DNA of 64,000 nt, taken from positions 1 to 64,000 of the forward strand of contig CACZBD010000002.1 in assembly GCA_902779305.1 (NCBI GenBank), in the 5' to 3' direction. Both the position numbers and the translations under genes were made by a program. Below are positions 10,701-19,006 of this stretch, piece after piece; within the stretch, counting starts at the first letter, position 1, and each line of letters starts with the position of its first letter. Under the pieces are notes generated by a model. It did not search any database. It was given only the letters and a program-made list of their open reading frames with translations, and had not been told where the DNA came from. The DNA is from an uncultured Lachnospiraceae bacterium. GTDB taxonomy: Bacteria; Bacillota; Clostridia; Lachnospirales; Lachnospiraceae.

Positions 10701-11898
10701 GGATTTAGTGACGGAAAACATTACGCTGTATGCACGCTGGTTGTCAGCCTATACGGTGAACTTTTATACCGGCTGTGATACGGAAATTTCTCCACAAACT
10801 GTAGCCAGTGGCGGTAAACTGACAAAACCTGAGGATCCTATAAAAACAGGCTATACATTCATGGGGTGGTTTACATCTCCATCATCCACAGATGCCATTT
10901 ATAAATGGGATTTTGACAATAATACAGTATCTCGAAATCAAACTCTTTATGCGGGATGGAAGGATAGCAGTACCGGGAAACCGGCATATACGATTACTTT
11001 TATTACCGGATGCGATGCTTCTGTTCCGTCACAGACGGTGATTTATGGGGAACGCATTGTAAAGCCTTCGAACCCTAAAAGGGATGGGTATATTTTCAAA
11101 GGCTGGTACACAAGAGAGAATACAATTGAGGAAAACTACAAGTGGAATTTTACCAGCAGAACAGTCAACAGTAATATGACGTTGTATGCCGGATGGGAAG
11201 AGGGGAGCAATTATGATTTTAGTGATCCTGATGCTGAATTAGAACCGGCAAATGATGGAACATATGCGTATACGCTACTGCTTGGCGAGAATTACACCAT
11301 TAATCTTCCGGGACTGGACAAAAAGTCGCTAAAAACAAGTGATTCCAAGGTCGCGGCGGTTACAAAAGCCGGTGTTGTACAGGGAAAGAAGGTTGGCGTT
11401 GCAGATGTTACTTGTGATGTGAATGGAGAAACAAAAACGCTGCATGTTTCAGTCATTTATCCTGCAATAAGTGCTACAAAGAATTACGTGCTTGTAGGAG
11501 AAGAACTCCCGCTTTCAGTTAAGGGAACGACCATGAGCAACATCACATGGTCAGTTAATAATGATAAGGCCAGTATTACGGATGACGGTATTCTTACTGG
11601 CAATGCAGCAGGTAATGTAAAAGTAACGGCCATTATTCATAAGAAGAAATATACTGTTTCTGTAACGGTGGAAAACCCGAAGTTTGCAAAAGCATCCTAT
11701 ACAATAAATGCTGGAAAAGCGACGAAGATAGCGTTAAGCGGAACCAAACAGGCCATGAGAGTTTCCTATTATATTGACGACGAGAATATAGCAACTATCG
11801 CACCGGATGGTAAAATTGTCGGGCTGTCTCCGGGGACGACCACGTTATCAGCGGTACTGGCTGGAAAGACCTACTCTACAGTCATCACAGTAAAATAG
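7717..11898 (+). CDS. Giant exported protein with glycine-rich beta-helix repeats, InlB repeats and BIG2 domains
   Basis: The start is ATG 7717, with AGGAGA at 7701-7706; it opens with a clear signal peptide (MKSYKIFATIGLT, then hydrophobic, cleavage near SAA). A Glu/Ser-rich acidic linker follows. Two blocks (about 8090-9060 and 9600-10330) carry about 20-residue repeats of the form I.I.GGTVTATGG..GAGIGGG, suggesting a parallel beta-helix. Three Flg_new/InlB repeats (about 10545-11200) each close with (L/M)TLYA(R/G)W. Three BIG2-like domains end the protein. No LPXTG is seen. This is a typical secreted adhesin-like protein of gut Clostridia. Function is inferred from architecture only. The strong DNA periodicity in the glycine blocks makes slippage or recombination likely. 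Confidence 0.85.
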   Translation: MKSYKIFATIGLTIALIVTSISAAPMTDENLAAVDTISENSKESEAFSPDLEGENEVLESALKYDVEEVEEEADEEYSEVSGEQVDVSAYMQEIPDDGLKESVLDPVTEDTDIGSSELLNGVTSKITVTGGTEGVDYIKADDGTLTVMTDTPLVLDGGGNNITTEQIVLGVVGDDASDINVTLKDLKIIKTSDTTPVKIPDGYSENVRITIAGGNELQAGQNHAAIEKNSDSNDGTLFICGEGSLLAVGGEKAAGIGAGPDTCAANITISGGTVMAAGGQYGSGIGGGYHGAGTDILISGGKVNATGGRYGAGIGGGEYADGSNIEITGGTITATGVFGSGIGGGNYGTGADISVSGETVITASSEEGAGIGGGRHGAGKDIQITGGTVTAKSKGYGAGIGSGGESGNVQNITIDGGTITAISEKGAASIGVGQFGVSDSIFISNASVKTVFSKNNQPLSSIPYDEEGSTVYPISIPHYGESKISYKLHSTSAWNKLTFPSFHKDDDMYYLWLAEGIYDFKIGSHELDYIPVNDDTEVEVLTKRIVLDDIPGSRLEILSEDQYKIDEIVYDCSGATDGYVIEQRSSEPFKTKHIVITDAEKITVKHLNVQPARDFAAILDLSQSDLEFNVEGENTFVSPEYCAGIEKPLETGNLTFSGNGTIIAKGGTQGAGIGGGRSKEEIGTNDSSSDIVFSGPTVVATGGSGGAGIGGGYEGSGMDITITDGAITASTVGSLGAGIGGGNYGDGKNITITGGTVVATGASPYGAGIGSGGDGIGQNIYISGGIVTATGGRDGAGIGGGNGGQGTDINITGGTVTATGVNSAGIGGGRYGNGTNISISGGNCVVNGNFGIGAGKDGSTSNIYITGGNIKAKEIGATPVKSSLDSTPLVLNVIAGYNSGDGIPFESIEGAEYYNFDGIVAHDDGCFYLYLPEGVSTSSYSKYKVSFNTDCETDISPQTVSLGEKIVEPTGLVKSGYLLEGWYKQRWSDRWNFDQDLVTENITLYARWLSAYTVNFYTGCDTEISPQTVASGGKLTKPEDPIKTGYTFMGWFTSPSSTDAIYKWDFDNNTVSRNQTLYAGWKDSSTGKPAYTITFITGCDASVPSQTVIYGERIVKPSNPKRDGYIFKGWYTRENTIEENYKWNFTSRTVNSNMTLYAGWEEGSNYDFSDPDAELEPANDGTYAYTLLLGENYTINLPGLDKKSLKTSDSKVAAVTKAGVVQGKKVGVADVTCDVNGETKTLHVSVIYPAISATKNYVLVGEELPLSVKGTTMSNITWSVNNDKASITDDGILTGNAAGNVKVTAIIHKKKYTVSVTVENPKFAKASYTINAGKATKIALSGTKQAMRVSYYIDDENIATIAPDGKIVGLSPGTTTLSAVLAGKTYSTVITVK

Positions 11899-11951
11899 TC
11901 TATGGTCAGTCAGCCATCTAATGGATGCCCAGAAGAAAGAAGTGTTTGAAT

Positions 11952-13418
11952 ATGTTGAATCAGAAAGAGTGTAAAACGTGTAATATAAAAACGCAGAAGC
12001 CAAGTTATAAACATTTTATATGCCTATTAGCTATGATCGGCTTGATAACTATGCTTTCCGCATTGATGTCAGGTTGCGGGTTAGAGGATAGATATTCTGA
12101 AGCATTGATCAACCCTGAAAAGAAAGCAGTTGGCATTTATGTTGGTGACGGAGGTGGTTTGCTATCTCTCATGGAGGATGGATCTGCGGAGTACTTTGAA
12201 AGCTCGTATTTCGTGCCTCGTGTTGGAAAAAAATGGACATACGCAGATAGAAAGATCCATATACATTATTACGATACCCTTGAGCTGTGTTCGGATGCGG
12301 CAGATTTGGAATCAAAAGAATACTGGTTTGTTAAAGAGAGCGGTTCTGGAAATTGGATTGATGAAACTTATACCAAAGTCTCGGATGATGCAATTCATTT
12401 GTCGTATGATATAGGAGTAAAGATCATAAAAGATGAGGTTCCTGAATTATACCCGGACAAATCTCAGGATATTATAGGGAAAATATCCCCAATAACATAT
12501 AAAGATTTTTCTTTTGGAGATGTAGTATTTCAGATTCCATCTCACTTTTCGAAATCTAGCGAAGGATGTTTTCTCAGCACAGACAGGTTCTCCAAGATTT
12601 CTCTGTTTACATATGAGCAGGGGGTAGTTTCTAATTCTGTTTTTATTTCACACTTATCTTCGTTGGATAGGGAATTTGACACGAAGATAATGGAGAGTGT
12701 AAACACTCCTAAGCGTTATTATGATACAGCGGGTTTGATTGCCGGCTTGCAAAGCAGTGAAGCATATTATACAGGAACTGTTAATAATTCCGATGTTCAT
12801 TGCAAGACGGCTTTGATTAACAACCCTCATTTCGGACGAGTGGTTAGAATTCTATTTATATATTGTGATGAAACACCTGACTATTCTGATGTTTACGACT
12901 ATATGCTTGAGACTGCAGTATTAGCAACCGAAGAGCACACGGCTACAGAATCGGCAGAGGGGATTTTAATAGAATCTAGGGAACTAGATGAGATGAAAAG
13001 AATAGATTGGTGTAAAGATTCAAAAGGAAATTCTTTTATAGAAAAATATAATAGCCTATATCCAACCGAGGCGATTAAACGGAGTGATATTATATTTAGT
13101 GGTTGGTTTAGTACGGAAATTCGAGTCACTCCCGATATCGTATATAATGTTTCAGAAGCAGATGGGGACCCTTGTTTTGAAATATATGGCTTTTCAGAGT
13201 ATGATGAAAAAAACCGAGCAACTATGGAGGAGTATGCACGGAGGCTATCCAAGGCCTCAGGAATAGGTTTTAATATAAAATCATATTATGGAGATTCTCC
13301 AATCCAGGCTAAGCATAAGAGTCTAGGAATGGTAATAAGTTATTACGAGGCTGAAGAACCTTTTGAGAAAACAGGTTTCCCCTGCACAATGTATTATTTT
13401 ATTTATACGGATTTCTAG
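11952..13418 (+). CDS. Predicted lipoprotein of unknown function
   Basis: About 488 residues. I chose ATG 11952, preceded by a purine-rich AGAAGAAAGAAG; ATG 11925 in the same frame has no ribosome site. A hydrophobic helix (FICLLAMIGLITML) leads to the lipobox LMSGC, so the protein is probably lipid-anchored after cleavage before Cys. The rest (many aromatic residues, no recognised catalytic motif) does not match a family I know. It follows the surface-protein genes by about 50 bases and may share their role at the envelope. Confidence 0.7.
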   Translation: MLNQKECKTCNIKTQKPSYKHFICLLAMIGLITMLSALMSGCGLEDRYSEALINPEKKAVGIYVGDGGGLLSLMEDGSAEYFESSYFVPRVGKKWTYADRKIHIHYYDTLELCSDAADLESKEYWFVKESGSGNWIDETYTKVSDDAIHLSYDIGVKIIKDEVPELYPDKSQDIIGKISPITYKDFSFGDVVFQIPSHFSKSSEGCFLSTDRFSKISLFTYEQGVVSNSVFISHLSSLDREFDTKIMESVNTPKRYYDTAGLIAGLQSSEAYYTGTVNNSDVHCKTALINNPHFGRVVRILFIYCDETPDYSDVYDYMLETAVLATEEHTATESAEGILIESRELDEMKRIDWCKDSKGNSFIEKYNSLYPTEAIKRSDIIFSGWFSTEIRVTPDIVYNVSEADGDPCFEIYGFSEYDEKNRATMEEYARRLSKASGIGFNIKSYYGDSPIQAKHKSLGMVISYYEAEEPFEKTGFPCTMYYFIYTDF

Positions 13419-13478
13419 ATATTGATCGAATGAAACAAGTTCATTCAGAAAATAATTGAAGTGAAAAATGGTATGAGC

Positions 13479-13497
13479 GGCCGTTATGGACGGCCGT
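13479..13497. other. GC-rich hairpin between lipoprotein gene and kinase relic
   Basis: Seven-bp stem CGGCCGT / ACGGCCG with loop TATGG. There is no T-run, so it is at best a weak terminator for the upstream lipoprotein gene. It sits about 20 bases before the ATG at 13519. Confidence 0.35.
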
Positions 13498-13518
13498 TCC
13501 GGAAACGGAGTAAGAAAG

Positions 13519-14500
13519 ATGTTTTGCAGATCCTGTGGAAAAGAAATTCCTGATAACCTGAATTTTTGCCCGAAGTGCGGGAATCCGGTGAAAGCGGCAG
13601 GAAATGTGCCACCGGCCGCACCTGTGACGCCTGCACCGGTACAGCCTGCACCCATGTAGTCTATACCCATGCAGCCTTCGCCTGAACCGGGCGTACCCGT
13701 AAAGCCGAAGAAAAAACTGCCCGGCTGGGCGCTGGCACTGATCATCGTATCCGCGGTGATCTTATCGCTTGCGCTCTGTGCGGGATCTTTTTTCCTGGTG
13801 CTACGGGTCATGAACTCCGGAACAAAGCAGACAAAAGAGGTCGAAGAAGTAGAGGATGAGGTAGAAGAATCGCTGGCTGAGGAGGAAGAAGTTTTAGCCG
13901 AGGAAGAACCTGCTTTTTCGGATGTAGAAGAGGACGGTGCGCAATGGGAAGAGAGTGCGGTTGCCCCGCCTGCCGTGGTAGCAGAAGAAAGCACGCCCTA
14001 TAGGATTAATCCCAACAGAAGAGAGATCACAGACACTGCCCTACTGGATCTGCGACGAATGCGGCGCGATGCTAAACATCCAGCCCGGGTTTTCGGAGGA
14101 CTGCGGGGAATGGACCTGCACGGAGTGTGGTTTTGTGAACCCGGTGAATGAAAAAGAGCTGTATGAATCGGAAGACGAATACCGGGCGCAGCTGCAAAAC
14201 CCGTACAGGGGCCTTTCGGATGAGGAGGTTTTGCAATTATCCTGTTATGAGGAACTGGGTCCGATCGGAGAGAGGCCAAACGTTTGGCTGATCAGGGAGC
14301 CCAAGACGCGTCATATTTTTGTAAAGAAGTACCTGACCACTTATAACAAGAGCGTTTACGACTATCTGCTCCGGCATCCGGTTGCGCACATGCCAAGGAT
14401 CGAGGTCCTGTATGAGAGTCACGCAGTATTATGCCGCGCCGGAACAGGCGTTATACGGCAAGGGAACTGATCGGGGCGCTTGAGGGGCTTGCGGATTGAC
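13519..14500 (+). pseudogene. Decayed zinc-ribbon / Ser-Thr protein kinase gene
   Basis: ATG 13519 (SD-like GTAAGAAAG) opens a zinc-ribbon start (CRSCGKEIP...CPKCG). An in-frame TAG at 13657-13659 interrupts a Pro/Ala/Met repeat and looks like a CAG-to-TAG change, because the next repeat reads CCCATGCAG. The frame then continues with a membrane helix (about 13720-13800) and a Glu-rich linker. Near 14035 the coding frame shifts: the continuation reads YWICDECGAML...CTECG, a second zinc ribbon, then a kinase N-lobe-like stretch ending LRHPVAHMPRIEVLYE. After about 14415 another frame encodes TQYYAAPEQALYGKG, resembling the kinase APE/P+1 segment. The catalytic HRD and DFG region is absent, so an internal deletion is inferred. 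At least one nonsense, one frameshift and one deletion: not functional as a kinase. Confidence 0.7.
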
Positions 14501-14510
14501 GCGGGACATC

Positions 14511-15761
14511 TTAGTTTGTACCGCTGACGGGGTTTCCCGAGAACTTCACGTATGCATCCGGATAGCCGGAACTTTTGACGGTGTTTAACATGGCCTTTGC
14601 GGCCTCTTCCGTTGCATACGTACCGGCACTGACCACGTACCAGGTTTCTTTGTTTAAGTTGCTCCATTCACTGGAAATGAACACGCGACCGTCGAAACCC
14701 TTTTCCGACAATGCATTGGCAGCTTTCTGGGCATCCTCCTGCTTTTTGGAAGCAGAACACCAGATCCCGTAAAACGCTGTAGGACGTGCAGTATAATTCT
14801 CTTCTTCAGAACCCTGATCCCCGCCAAACGTCTCCACGTAGTCTGCGATCATCGTGACGTGGGCTCTTGCGATCACAAGCCCGTATCCGGAGTCTTCACT
14901 TGGAACCAGTTCATAAGTGACTTCATAATTGGAAAATCCCGGCGCATTGGCAAGTTCGCCCCAATATCCCCAGAACATCTCGACTTTTCCGGTATATCCG
15001 TTTCCGTTCTCTTCCACCCGGTAAGTATGGCTCTCCTGATCCCGCTCCGATTCCGTTTCGGAATCAAGTAACAGGGCACAGTCCCCTTCGGGACCCGTAT
15101 AGCGGACCGCATCATACAATGGACATTGGATGGCAGTCTGAAACGCATTCCAGTCGGCGCTCACACCGAACAGATCCCTGCAGGCATCTTCCACACTCGT
15201 TTTGGAAACCGAATATCCGTGATAACCTTCGCCGTTAGGCCCTGCTTCGGCGGTTGGGTCAAGGACCATCTTGCCGCCTTTTTCGACAAAGATCCCATCA
15301 AACGCGCCATCCGGTTCGGATGCAAGTGCGGCAGCCCTGAGCCTCTGAGCATCTGATAATGGCAGATCGATCGTATCTCCGACTTTGGTGAGCCCCCTGT
15401 CATATACATACGACATCAGTATCACCCAAAGGTATCCGCTCATGTCATCATCAATCTCCTTCAGGACCGTCTGTGCCCGGTCGGGATCGATCCGCTCCGG
15501 CGCCATGTTTTTTTCGTTAGATTCCGCATCCGGGTCTTCCCAGATCACCGGCTCCGCTTTATTTTCACCTGCTTCATCTGCTCCAAAATCCGTGGCAGCA
15601 GGCTGTTCTTCAGTCATTTTCTGCGGTGGGTTCGACCCCAACAGCTGCTTTGTCAGCGTATGGATAAATCCGCAGCCTGTAAGTGAAAGTAACATTACCG
15701 CGATCATGACGATCGCCGTGATTTTCCGTCCGTTCATCCGTTTTGTCTTATTCGTAAGCAT
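14511..15761 (-). CDS. SPOR-domain lipoprotein
   Basis: The start at 15761 is set by AAGGAGG six bases upstream; the longer frame to 15791 has no ribosome site. A basic N-terminus and hydrophobic helix end in the lipobox LTGC. The middle part is acidic with no family I recognise. The last 90 residues (ending about 14511-14780) resemble a SPOR-type fold with two aromatic-rich halves (FYGIWCSASKKQEDA and WYVVSAGTYATEEAA), which in other proteins binds denuded peptidoglycan glycans. It is therefore probably anchored outside the membrane and bound to the wall. It is convergent with the kinase relic, with only about 10 bases between them. Confidence 0.75.
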   Translation of the reverse strand: MLTNKTKRMNGRKITAIVMIAVMLLSLTGCGFIHTLTKQLLGSNPPQKMTEEQPAATDFGADEAGENKAEPVIWEDPDAESNEKNMAPERIDPDRAQTVLKEIDDDMSGYLWVILMSYVYDRGLTKVGDTIDLPLSDAQRLRAAALASEPDGAFDGIFVEKGGKMVLDPTAEAGPNGEGYHGYSVSKTSVEDACRDLFGVSADWNAFQTAIQCPLYDAVRYTGPEGDCALLLDSETESERDQESHTYRVEENGNGYTGKVEMFWGYWGELANAPGFSNYEVTYELVPSEDSGYGLVIARAHVTMIADYVETFGGDQGSEEENYTARPTAFYGIWCSASKKQEDAQKAANALSEKGFDGRVFISSEWSNLNKETWYVVSAGTYATEEAAKAMLNTVKSSGYPDAYVKFSGNPVSGTN

Positions 15762-15917
15762 CGCGTGCCTCCTTATCGAGCCGGTCTTCATAGGGTATCA
15801 TATCACATTTCGAGAAGATGAACGGGGATTAAAGCATAAAAATGATTTTCACGAACGGGGATTAGCGTGTCTTGTGTATTGAAAACGATACATTTGGATA
15901 ACCATTACGGATAATCT

Positions 15918-15960
15918 ATAGCGGATAGCAAATCAGAAGGTGAGAAGCTATTCGCTATTT
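15918..15960. terminator. Hairpin with T-run in the 15.76-16.13 kb spacer
   Basis: ATAGCGGATAGC (15918-15929) pairs with GCTATTCGCTAT (15947-15958, one G-U), followed by TTATATAT. No + strand gene lies directly upstream, so it may be a relic, or the 5' leader of lost sequence. The remaining spacer (15762-16050) contains a short repeat GAACGGGGATTA twice (about 15820 and 15855) and nothing else I can name. Confidence 0.35.
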
Positions 15961-16050
15961 TATATATCAAAATCGAAGTAACATGAATAAAATTGGCTGT
16001 CGTGTTGATATCAAAGGACCCTTCAAATTTGATTTCCTATTGCCAAAATA

Positions 16051-16073
16051 GAATCCAAGTAATACTTGGATTC
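16051..16073. promoter_or_regulatory. Palindromic operator, copy 1
   Basis: A perfect 11-bp inverted repeat around a single A (GAATCCAAGTA - A - TACTTGGATTC). It overlaps the -35 box at 16066-16071, so a bound protein would block the promoter. Its inner 19 bp have the form ATCCAAG-N5-CTTGGAT and recur downstream of the HNH gene at 16976-16994. Confidence 0.7.
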
Positions 16074-16094
16074 GGTGAAACAACTCATTATAAT
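16066..16094 (+). promoter_or_regulatory. Sigma-A-type promoter for the HNH gene
   Basis: TTGGAT (16066-16071), a 17-bp spacer and TATAAT (16089-16094), about 37 bases before the start codon. The -35 box lies inside the palindrome of 16051-16073. Confidence 0.75.
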
Positions 16095-16130
16095 AAAACT
16101 ATCGATAACGATAGAAAGGATGAGTTTGTC

Positions 16131-16970
16131 ATGGCATTTGATCCGGGACTGAAAATTGGTGATGAGGTATCCAATACACAGCTTCAAAAGATATTTAGAT
16201 GCGGAAATATGGGCGGAATGCGTAAGTCCCAGAAGACAAGCACTTTGGTCATTATTTCAGACAAGACAAAACCGTTTTACCATGATAACTGGAAGGACGG
16301 TGTCCTGCTCTATACCGGAATGGGGAAACATGGAGATCAGAAGCTTGCGGGGAATCAGAATAGCACACTTTATGAATCTGATACAAACGGAATTGCAGTT
16401 TTCCTATTTGAGGTCATGAAAAAGACCGTATATACATACAGAGGCCAGGTAAAGCTGGTTGGAAAGCCATATCAGACCGATCAACCGGATGATGAAGGTC
16501 GCGTTCGTAAGGTGTGGATCTTCCCGGTTGCCCCAATAAATGGTATTGGAGATTTAGAGAACCCGGATCCGGCGGAACTGACCAAGCTGTCGATGTCGGA
16601 ATTAGTGGCTCGCTCGCAGATGATATCCGGCCCGCATGAACCTAAATTATCGCAGACAACGGTATACTTTCGAGATGCGTATCTGAAAGAAAGAGTAAAA
16701 AAGATTGCGGATGGGAAATGCCAGCTATGTGGGAATAATGCGCCGTTTATTGATAAGACTGGAGAACCTTATTTGGAGGAACATCACGTGAAGAGGCTTG
16801 CTGATGGCGGCACAGATACCATTGATAATGTTGTTGCAATCTGTCCAAATTGCCATCGAAAGGTACACATCTTAAATGATGAGAATGATACGATTATTCT
16901 CGAGGGAATTGCAGAGCATAATGCGGATGTGCTTGAGAGAATGCTGGCGTATGAAAAGAAGTTAAAATAG
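16131..16970 (+). CDS. HNH endonuclease with N-terminal SRA/YDG-like domain
   Basis: I use ATG 16131 (GAAAGGA at 16114-16120) instead of the longer frame from 15993, because the promoter and operator lie between the two. The protein is about 279 residues. The N-terminal part (about 1-170) with FRCGNMGGMR and YTGMG resembles the SRA/YDG-type domain that reads modified bases in ScoMcrA-like enzymes. The C-terminus carries an HNH nuclease: CQLCG, then EEHHVKRLADGG, then NVVAICPNCHRKVH (about 196-246) with two CxxC zinc pairs. The predicted role is restriction of modified or foreign DNA. No methyltransferase is next to it, which fits a type IV modification-dependent enzyme. Substrate is inferred, not shown. 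Confidence 0.8.
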   Translation: MAFDPGLKIGDEVSNTQLQKIFRCGNMGGMRKSQKTSTLVIISDKTKPFYHDNWKDGVLLYTGMGKHGDQKLAGNQNSTLYESDTNGIAVFLFEVMKKTVYTYRGQVKLVGKPYQTDQPDDEGRVRKVWIFPVAPINGIGDLENPDPAELTKLSMSELVARSQMISGPHEPKLSQTTVYFRDAYLKERVKKIADGKCQLCGNNAPFIDKTGEPYLEEHHVKRLADGGTDTIDNVVAICPNCHRKVHILNDENDTIILEGIAEHNADVLERMLAYEKKLK

Positions 16971-16975
16971 ATGAT

Positions 16976-16994
16976 ATCCAAGTAGCGCTTGGAT
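16976..16994. promoter_or_regulatory. Palindromic operator, copy 2
   Basis: ATCCAAG-TAGCG-CTTGGAT, with the same half-sites and the same 5-base spacing as the site at 16051-16073. It lies 6 bases after the HNH stop codon and about 70 bases before the next gene. A possible promoter follows (TTGACT at 17011-17016). Confidence 0.65.
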
Positions 16995-17062
16995 GACTTT
17001 GCCGGATACATTGACTATCCTTGATGTAGAAACACTATTTTTCAAAGGGATGGTTGGATGAG

Positions 17063-17641
17063 ATGGTGAAGATTTTTGGTGTTGAACTGAAGAATGTTGA
17101 AATTACAAACGGAATGGAAGACTTCCATGTAGAGGCGGAGGTTTATCTTAACGGGCAGCAGGTTGGCTTCTTTATTGATGAGGGCAGCGGGGGACCGGGG
17201 ATGCTGAAATTTAACTGCAATATCAGCACCAGGAAAGAATTCTACTACGTTGCCTGGCGCTATTTTGCTTCCTATCCTGAGATTGATTCCCTGGCGCTAT
17301 ATGAATTCACCCAGAAGGAATTTACAGAGTTAAAGGGCAGTCTTCCGAAAGTGAGTTATAAAGAGTGGCCTGATGATAAGGTGGCGATGTTCTTTATCAA
17401 TCGGATCATTTATTTGTATCAGCTGGAAGAACAATACCAACAGGCGGTAAGTGAAGGATACTCGGCGATCATCGTGGTGAAATATTACGCTTTGAAGAAT
17501 GCCAAGGCAGAACCCGAAAAAATATTCTTCACAGATGGCAGTGAAGAGATGCTTGGCCAGGTGATTGCGCTTGTTGAAAAGACGAATCGCAACTATGTGA
17601 TCTCACAGTATAAATCTACTGATGATTTTCTAATAGGGTAA
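17063..17641 (+). CDS. Protein of unknown function in the HNH-XRE cluster
   Basis: About 192 residues. ATG 17063 is preferred; TTG 17054 in the same frame is possible but sits only 4 bases from the AAAGGGA. No signal peptide or membrane helix; the middle is rich in Tyr and Phe (FYYVAWRYFASYP). I do not recognise the family. It lies between a putative modification-dependent nuclease and an XRE regulator, with an operator-like palindrome just upstream, so a role in the same defence-like unit is possible. Confidence 0.6.
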   Translation: MVKIFGVELKNVEITNGMEDFHVEAEVYLNGQQVGFFIDEGSGGPGMLKFNCNISTRKEFYYVAWRYFASYPEIDSLALYEFTQKEFTELKGSLPKVSYKEWPDDKVAMFFINRIIYLYQLEEQYQQAVSEGYSAIIVVKYYALKNAKAEPEKIFFTDGSEEMLGQVIALVEKTNRNYVISQYKSTDDFLIG

Positions 17642-17644
17642 TGA

Positions 17645-18010
17645 ATGATGAGAAATGATTCTTTTGTATATCCACAAATTGATCTGAAGAAGACAGGGAA
17701 CTGGCTTCGAACTCTTTGCAAATATCGTGGGATTTCCGTAAAGGATATTCAGGATTTTCTGCATATTTCGTCGAATCAGGCGATATATGAGTGGTTCAAC
17801 GGGCATACGCTGCCATCGGTCAACAATTTGCTCGCACTAAGCACATTGCTAGGCGTTTCGATGAACTATCTTTTGGTAGATGATGTGCATGATGTCATCT
17901 ATCGTGATGACAGAGAGTACATGAATGAAGCACTTTACAAAAGATGCCGTGGGTATCTGCTGTTGATGAATCAGAATAATATTATCCGCATGAAGAAACG
18001 CGGAGCATAA
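17645..18010 (+). CDS. XRE-family helix-turn-helix regulator
   Basis: 121 residues; starts 3 bases after the previous stop and is probably translated by coupling. Residues about 15-70 form a classic five-helix Cro/C1-type HTH (NWLRTLCKYRGISVKDIQ, SSNQAIYEWFNG, LPSVNNLLALSTLLGVS). The C-terminal tail is short and basic with no effector domain. It is the best local candidate for the protein that binds the two ATCCAAG-N5-CTTGGAT palindromes flanking the HNH gene; this is inference. Confidence 0.8.
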   Translation: MMRNDSFVYPQIDLKKTGNWLRTLCKYRGISVKDIQDFLHISSNQAIYEWFNGHTLPSVNNLLALSTLLGVSMNYLLVDDVHDVIYRDDREYMNEALYKRCRGYLLLMNQNNIIRMKKRGA

Positions 18011-18019
18011 AGGATTGTA

Positions 18020-18415
18020 ATGCAGAATAAAACAGTTCGTGTAGTGGCAGCAGTGATCCGTAAGGACGATATGATTTTTACTACCGCCAGAGGATATGGT
18101 GCATACAAAGGCTGGTGGGAATTTCCGGGCGGAAAGATCGAAGCGGGAGAGACACCGCAGGAAGCTCTGGTCAGAGAGATCCGGGAGGAACTGACTGCTG
18201 AGATATCGGTGGGTGAGCTGATCAAGACCATAGAATATGATTATCCTGATTTTCATTTATCGATGGACTGCTTCTGGGCGACGGTCAGATCCGGGAATCT
18301 GGAACTGAAAGAAGCCGAAGCCGCCAGATGGTTAAGCGTAGAGGAACTGGATGAGGTCAAATGGCTTCCGGCGGACTTAGAGCTGATCGACGTGATCCGG
18401 CAGGAATTATCGTAA
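18020..18415 (+). CDS. Nudix hydrolase (MutT/CTP pyrophosphohydrolase-like)
   Basis: 131 residues. The Nudix box is complete: GG(K)IEAGE followed seven residues later by REIREEL (about residues 37-58), the metal-binding core that cleaves nucleoside diphosphate-X bonds. The motif GWWEFPGGK just before it is typical of the 8-oxo-dGTP/CTP pyrophosphohydrolase branch, which sanitises nucleotide pools or hydrolyses CTP and dCTP. It begins 9 bases after the XRE gene and is probably co-transcribed. Exact substrate cannot be read from sequence. Confidence 0.88.
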   Translation: MQNKTVRVVAAVIRKDDMIFTTARGYGAYKGWWEFPGGKIEAGETPQEALVREIREELTAEISVGELIKTIEYDYPDFHLSMDCFWATVRSGNLELKEAEAARWLSVEELDEVKWLPADLELIDVIRQELS

Positions 18416-18454
18416 GCGAAGTGATTTTTATATCAGGAAAGAAGGGTGGAAACA

Positions 18455-18979
18455 ATGAAAATTCTGATCGTTGTAGATATGCAGAATGATTTTATCGATC
18501 AGGCGCTTGGAACCAAGGAAGCGGTCGGGATCGTTGAACACGTGGCAAAGAAGATCAAAGGCTTTGACGGGAAGGTGATCTATACCCAGGATACGCATCC
18601 GGAAAACTATCTGGAAACGCAGGAAGGAAAGAACCTTCCGGTGAAGCACTGCGTCAAGGGGAGTGAAGGATGGCAGATCTCGGCGATTTTGCCTGTAAAA
18701 GAGGATGATACGGTTATAGAAAAACCGACATTCGGATCCGTTGAACTTGGGGTTTACTTGAAAAAACTCGCCGAAGATGTTGAAATTGAAGAGATAGAGG
18801 TCATCGGTCTTTGTACGGATATCTGTGTCATTTCCAATGCGCTTTTGATCAAGGCGTTCCTGCCGGAAGTAAAGATCAGTGTTGACGCATCCTGCTGTGC
18901 AGGCGTTACGCCGGAGAGCCATAAGAATGCATTGGAAGCCATGAAGATGTGCCAGATCTCGATCACAAATGAAGCATAG
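18455..18979 (+). CDS. Cysteine hydrolase, nicotinamidase/isochorismatase superfamily
   Basis: About 174 residues from ATG 18455, eight bases after GAAGGG; GTG 18446 is too early. The catalytic triad elements are visible: Asp in VVDMQNDF near the N-terminus, a Lys in KPTFG, and the nucleophile Cys in GLCTDICV. A nicotinamidase-like metal site is partly present (TQDTHP and KHCVKG), but the third His of the usual DxH...H pattern appears as Tyr (ENY). Nicotinamide-to-nicotinate conversion in NAD salvage is the most likely role, with isochorismatase-like alternatives. Confidence 0.8.
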   Translation: MKILIVVDMQNDFIDQALGTKEAVGIVEHVAKKIKGFDGKVIYTQDTHPENYLETQEGKNLPVKHCVKGSEGWQISAILPVKEDDTVIEKPTFGSVELGVYLKKLAEDVEIEEIEVIGLCTDICVISNALLIKAFLPEVKISVDASCCAGVTPESHKNALEAMKMCQISITNEA

Positions 18980-19006
18980 GATTCTGCTTACGGCATAGGG
19001 GGATCA

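Noticed and set aside
15762-16050. Longer HNH protein starting at 15993
   Set aside because: The extra 46 codons cover the promoter and operator and have no ribosome site; ATG 16131 has both in the right place.
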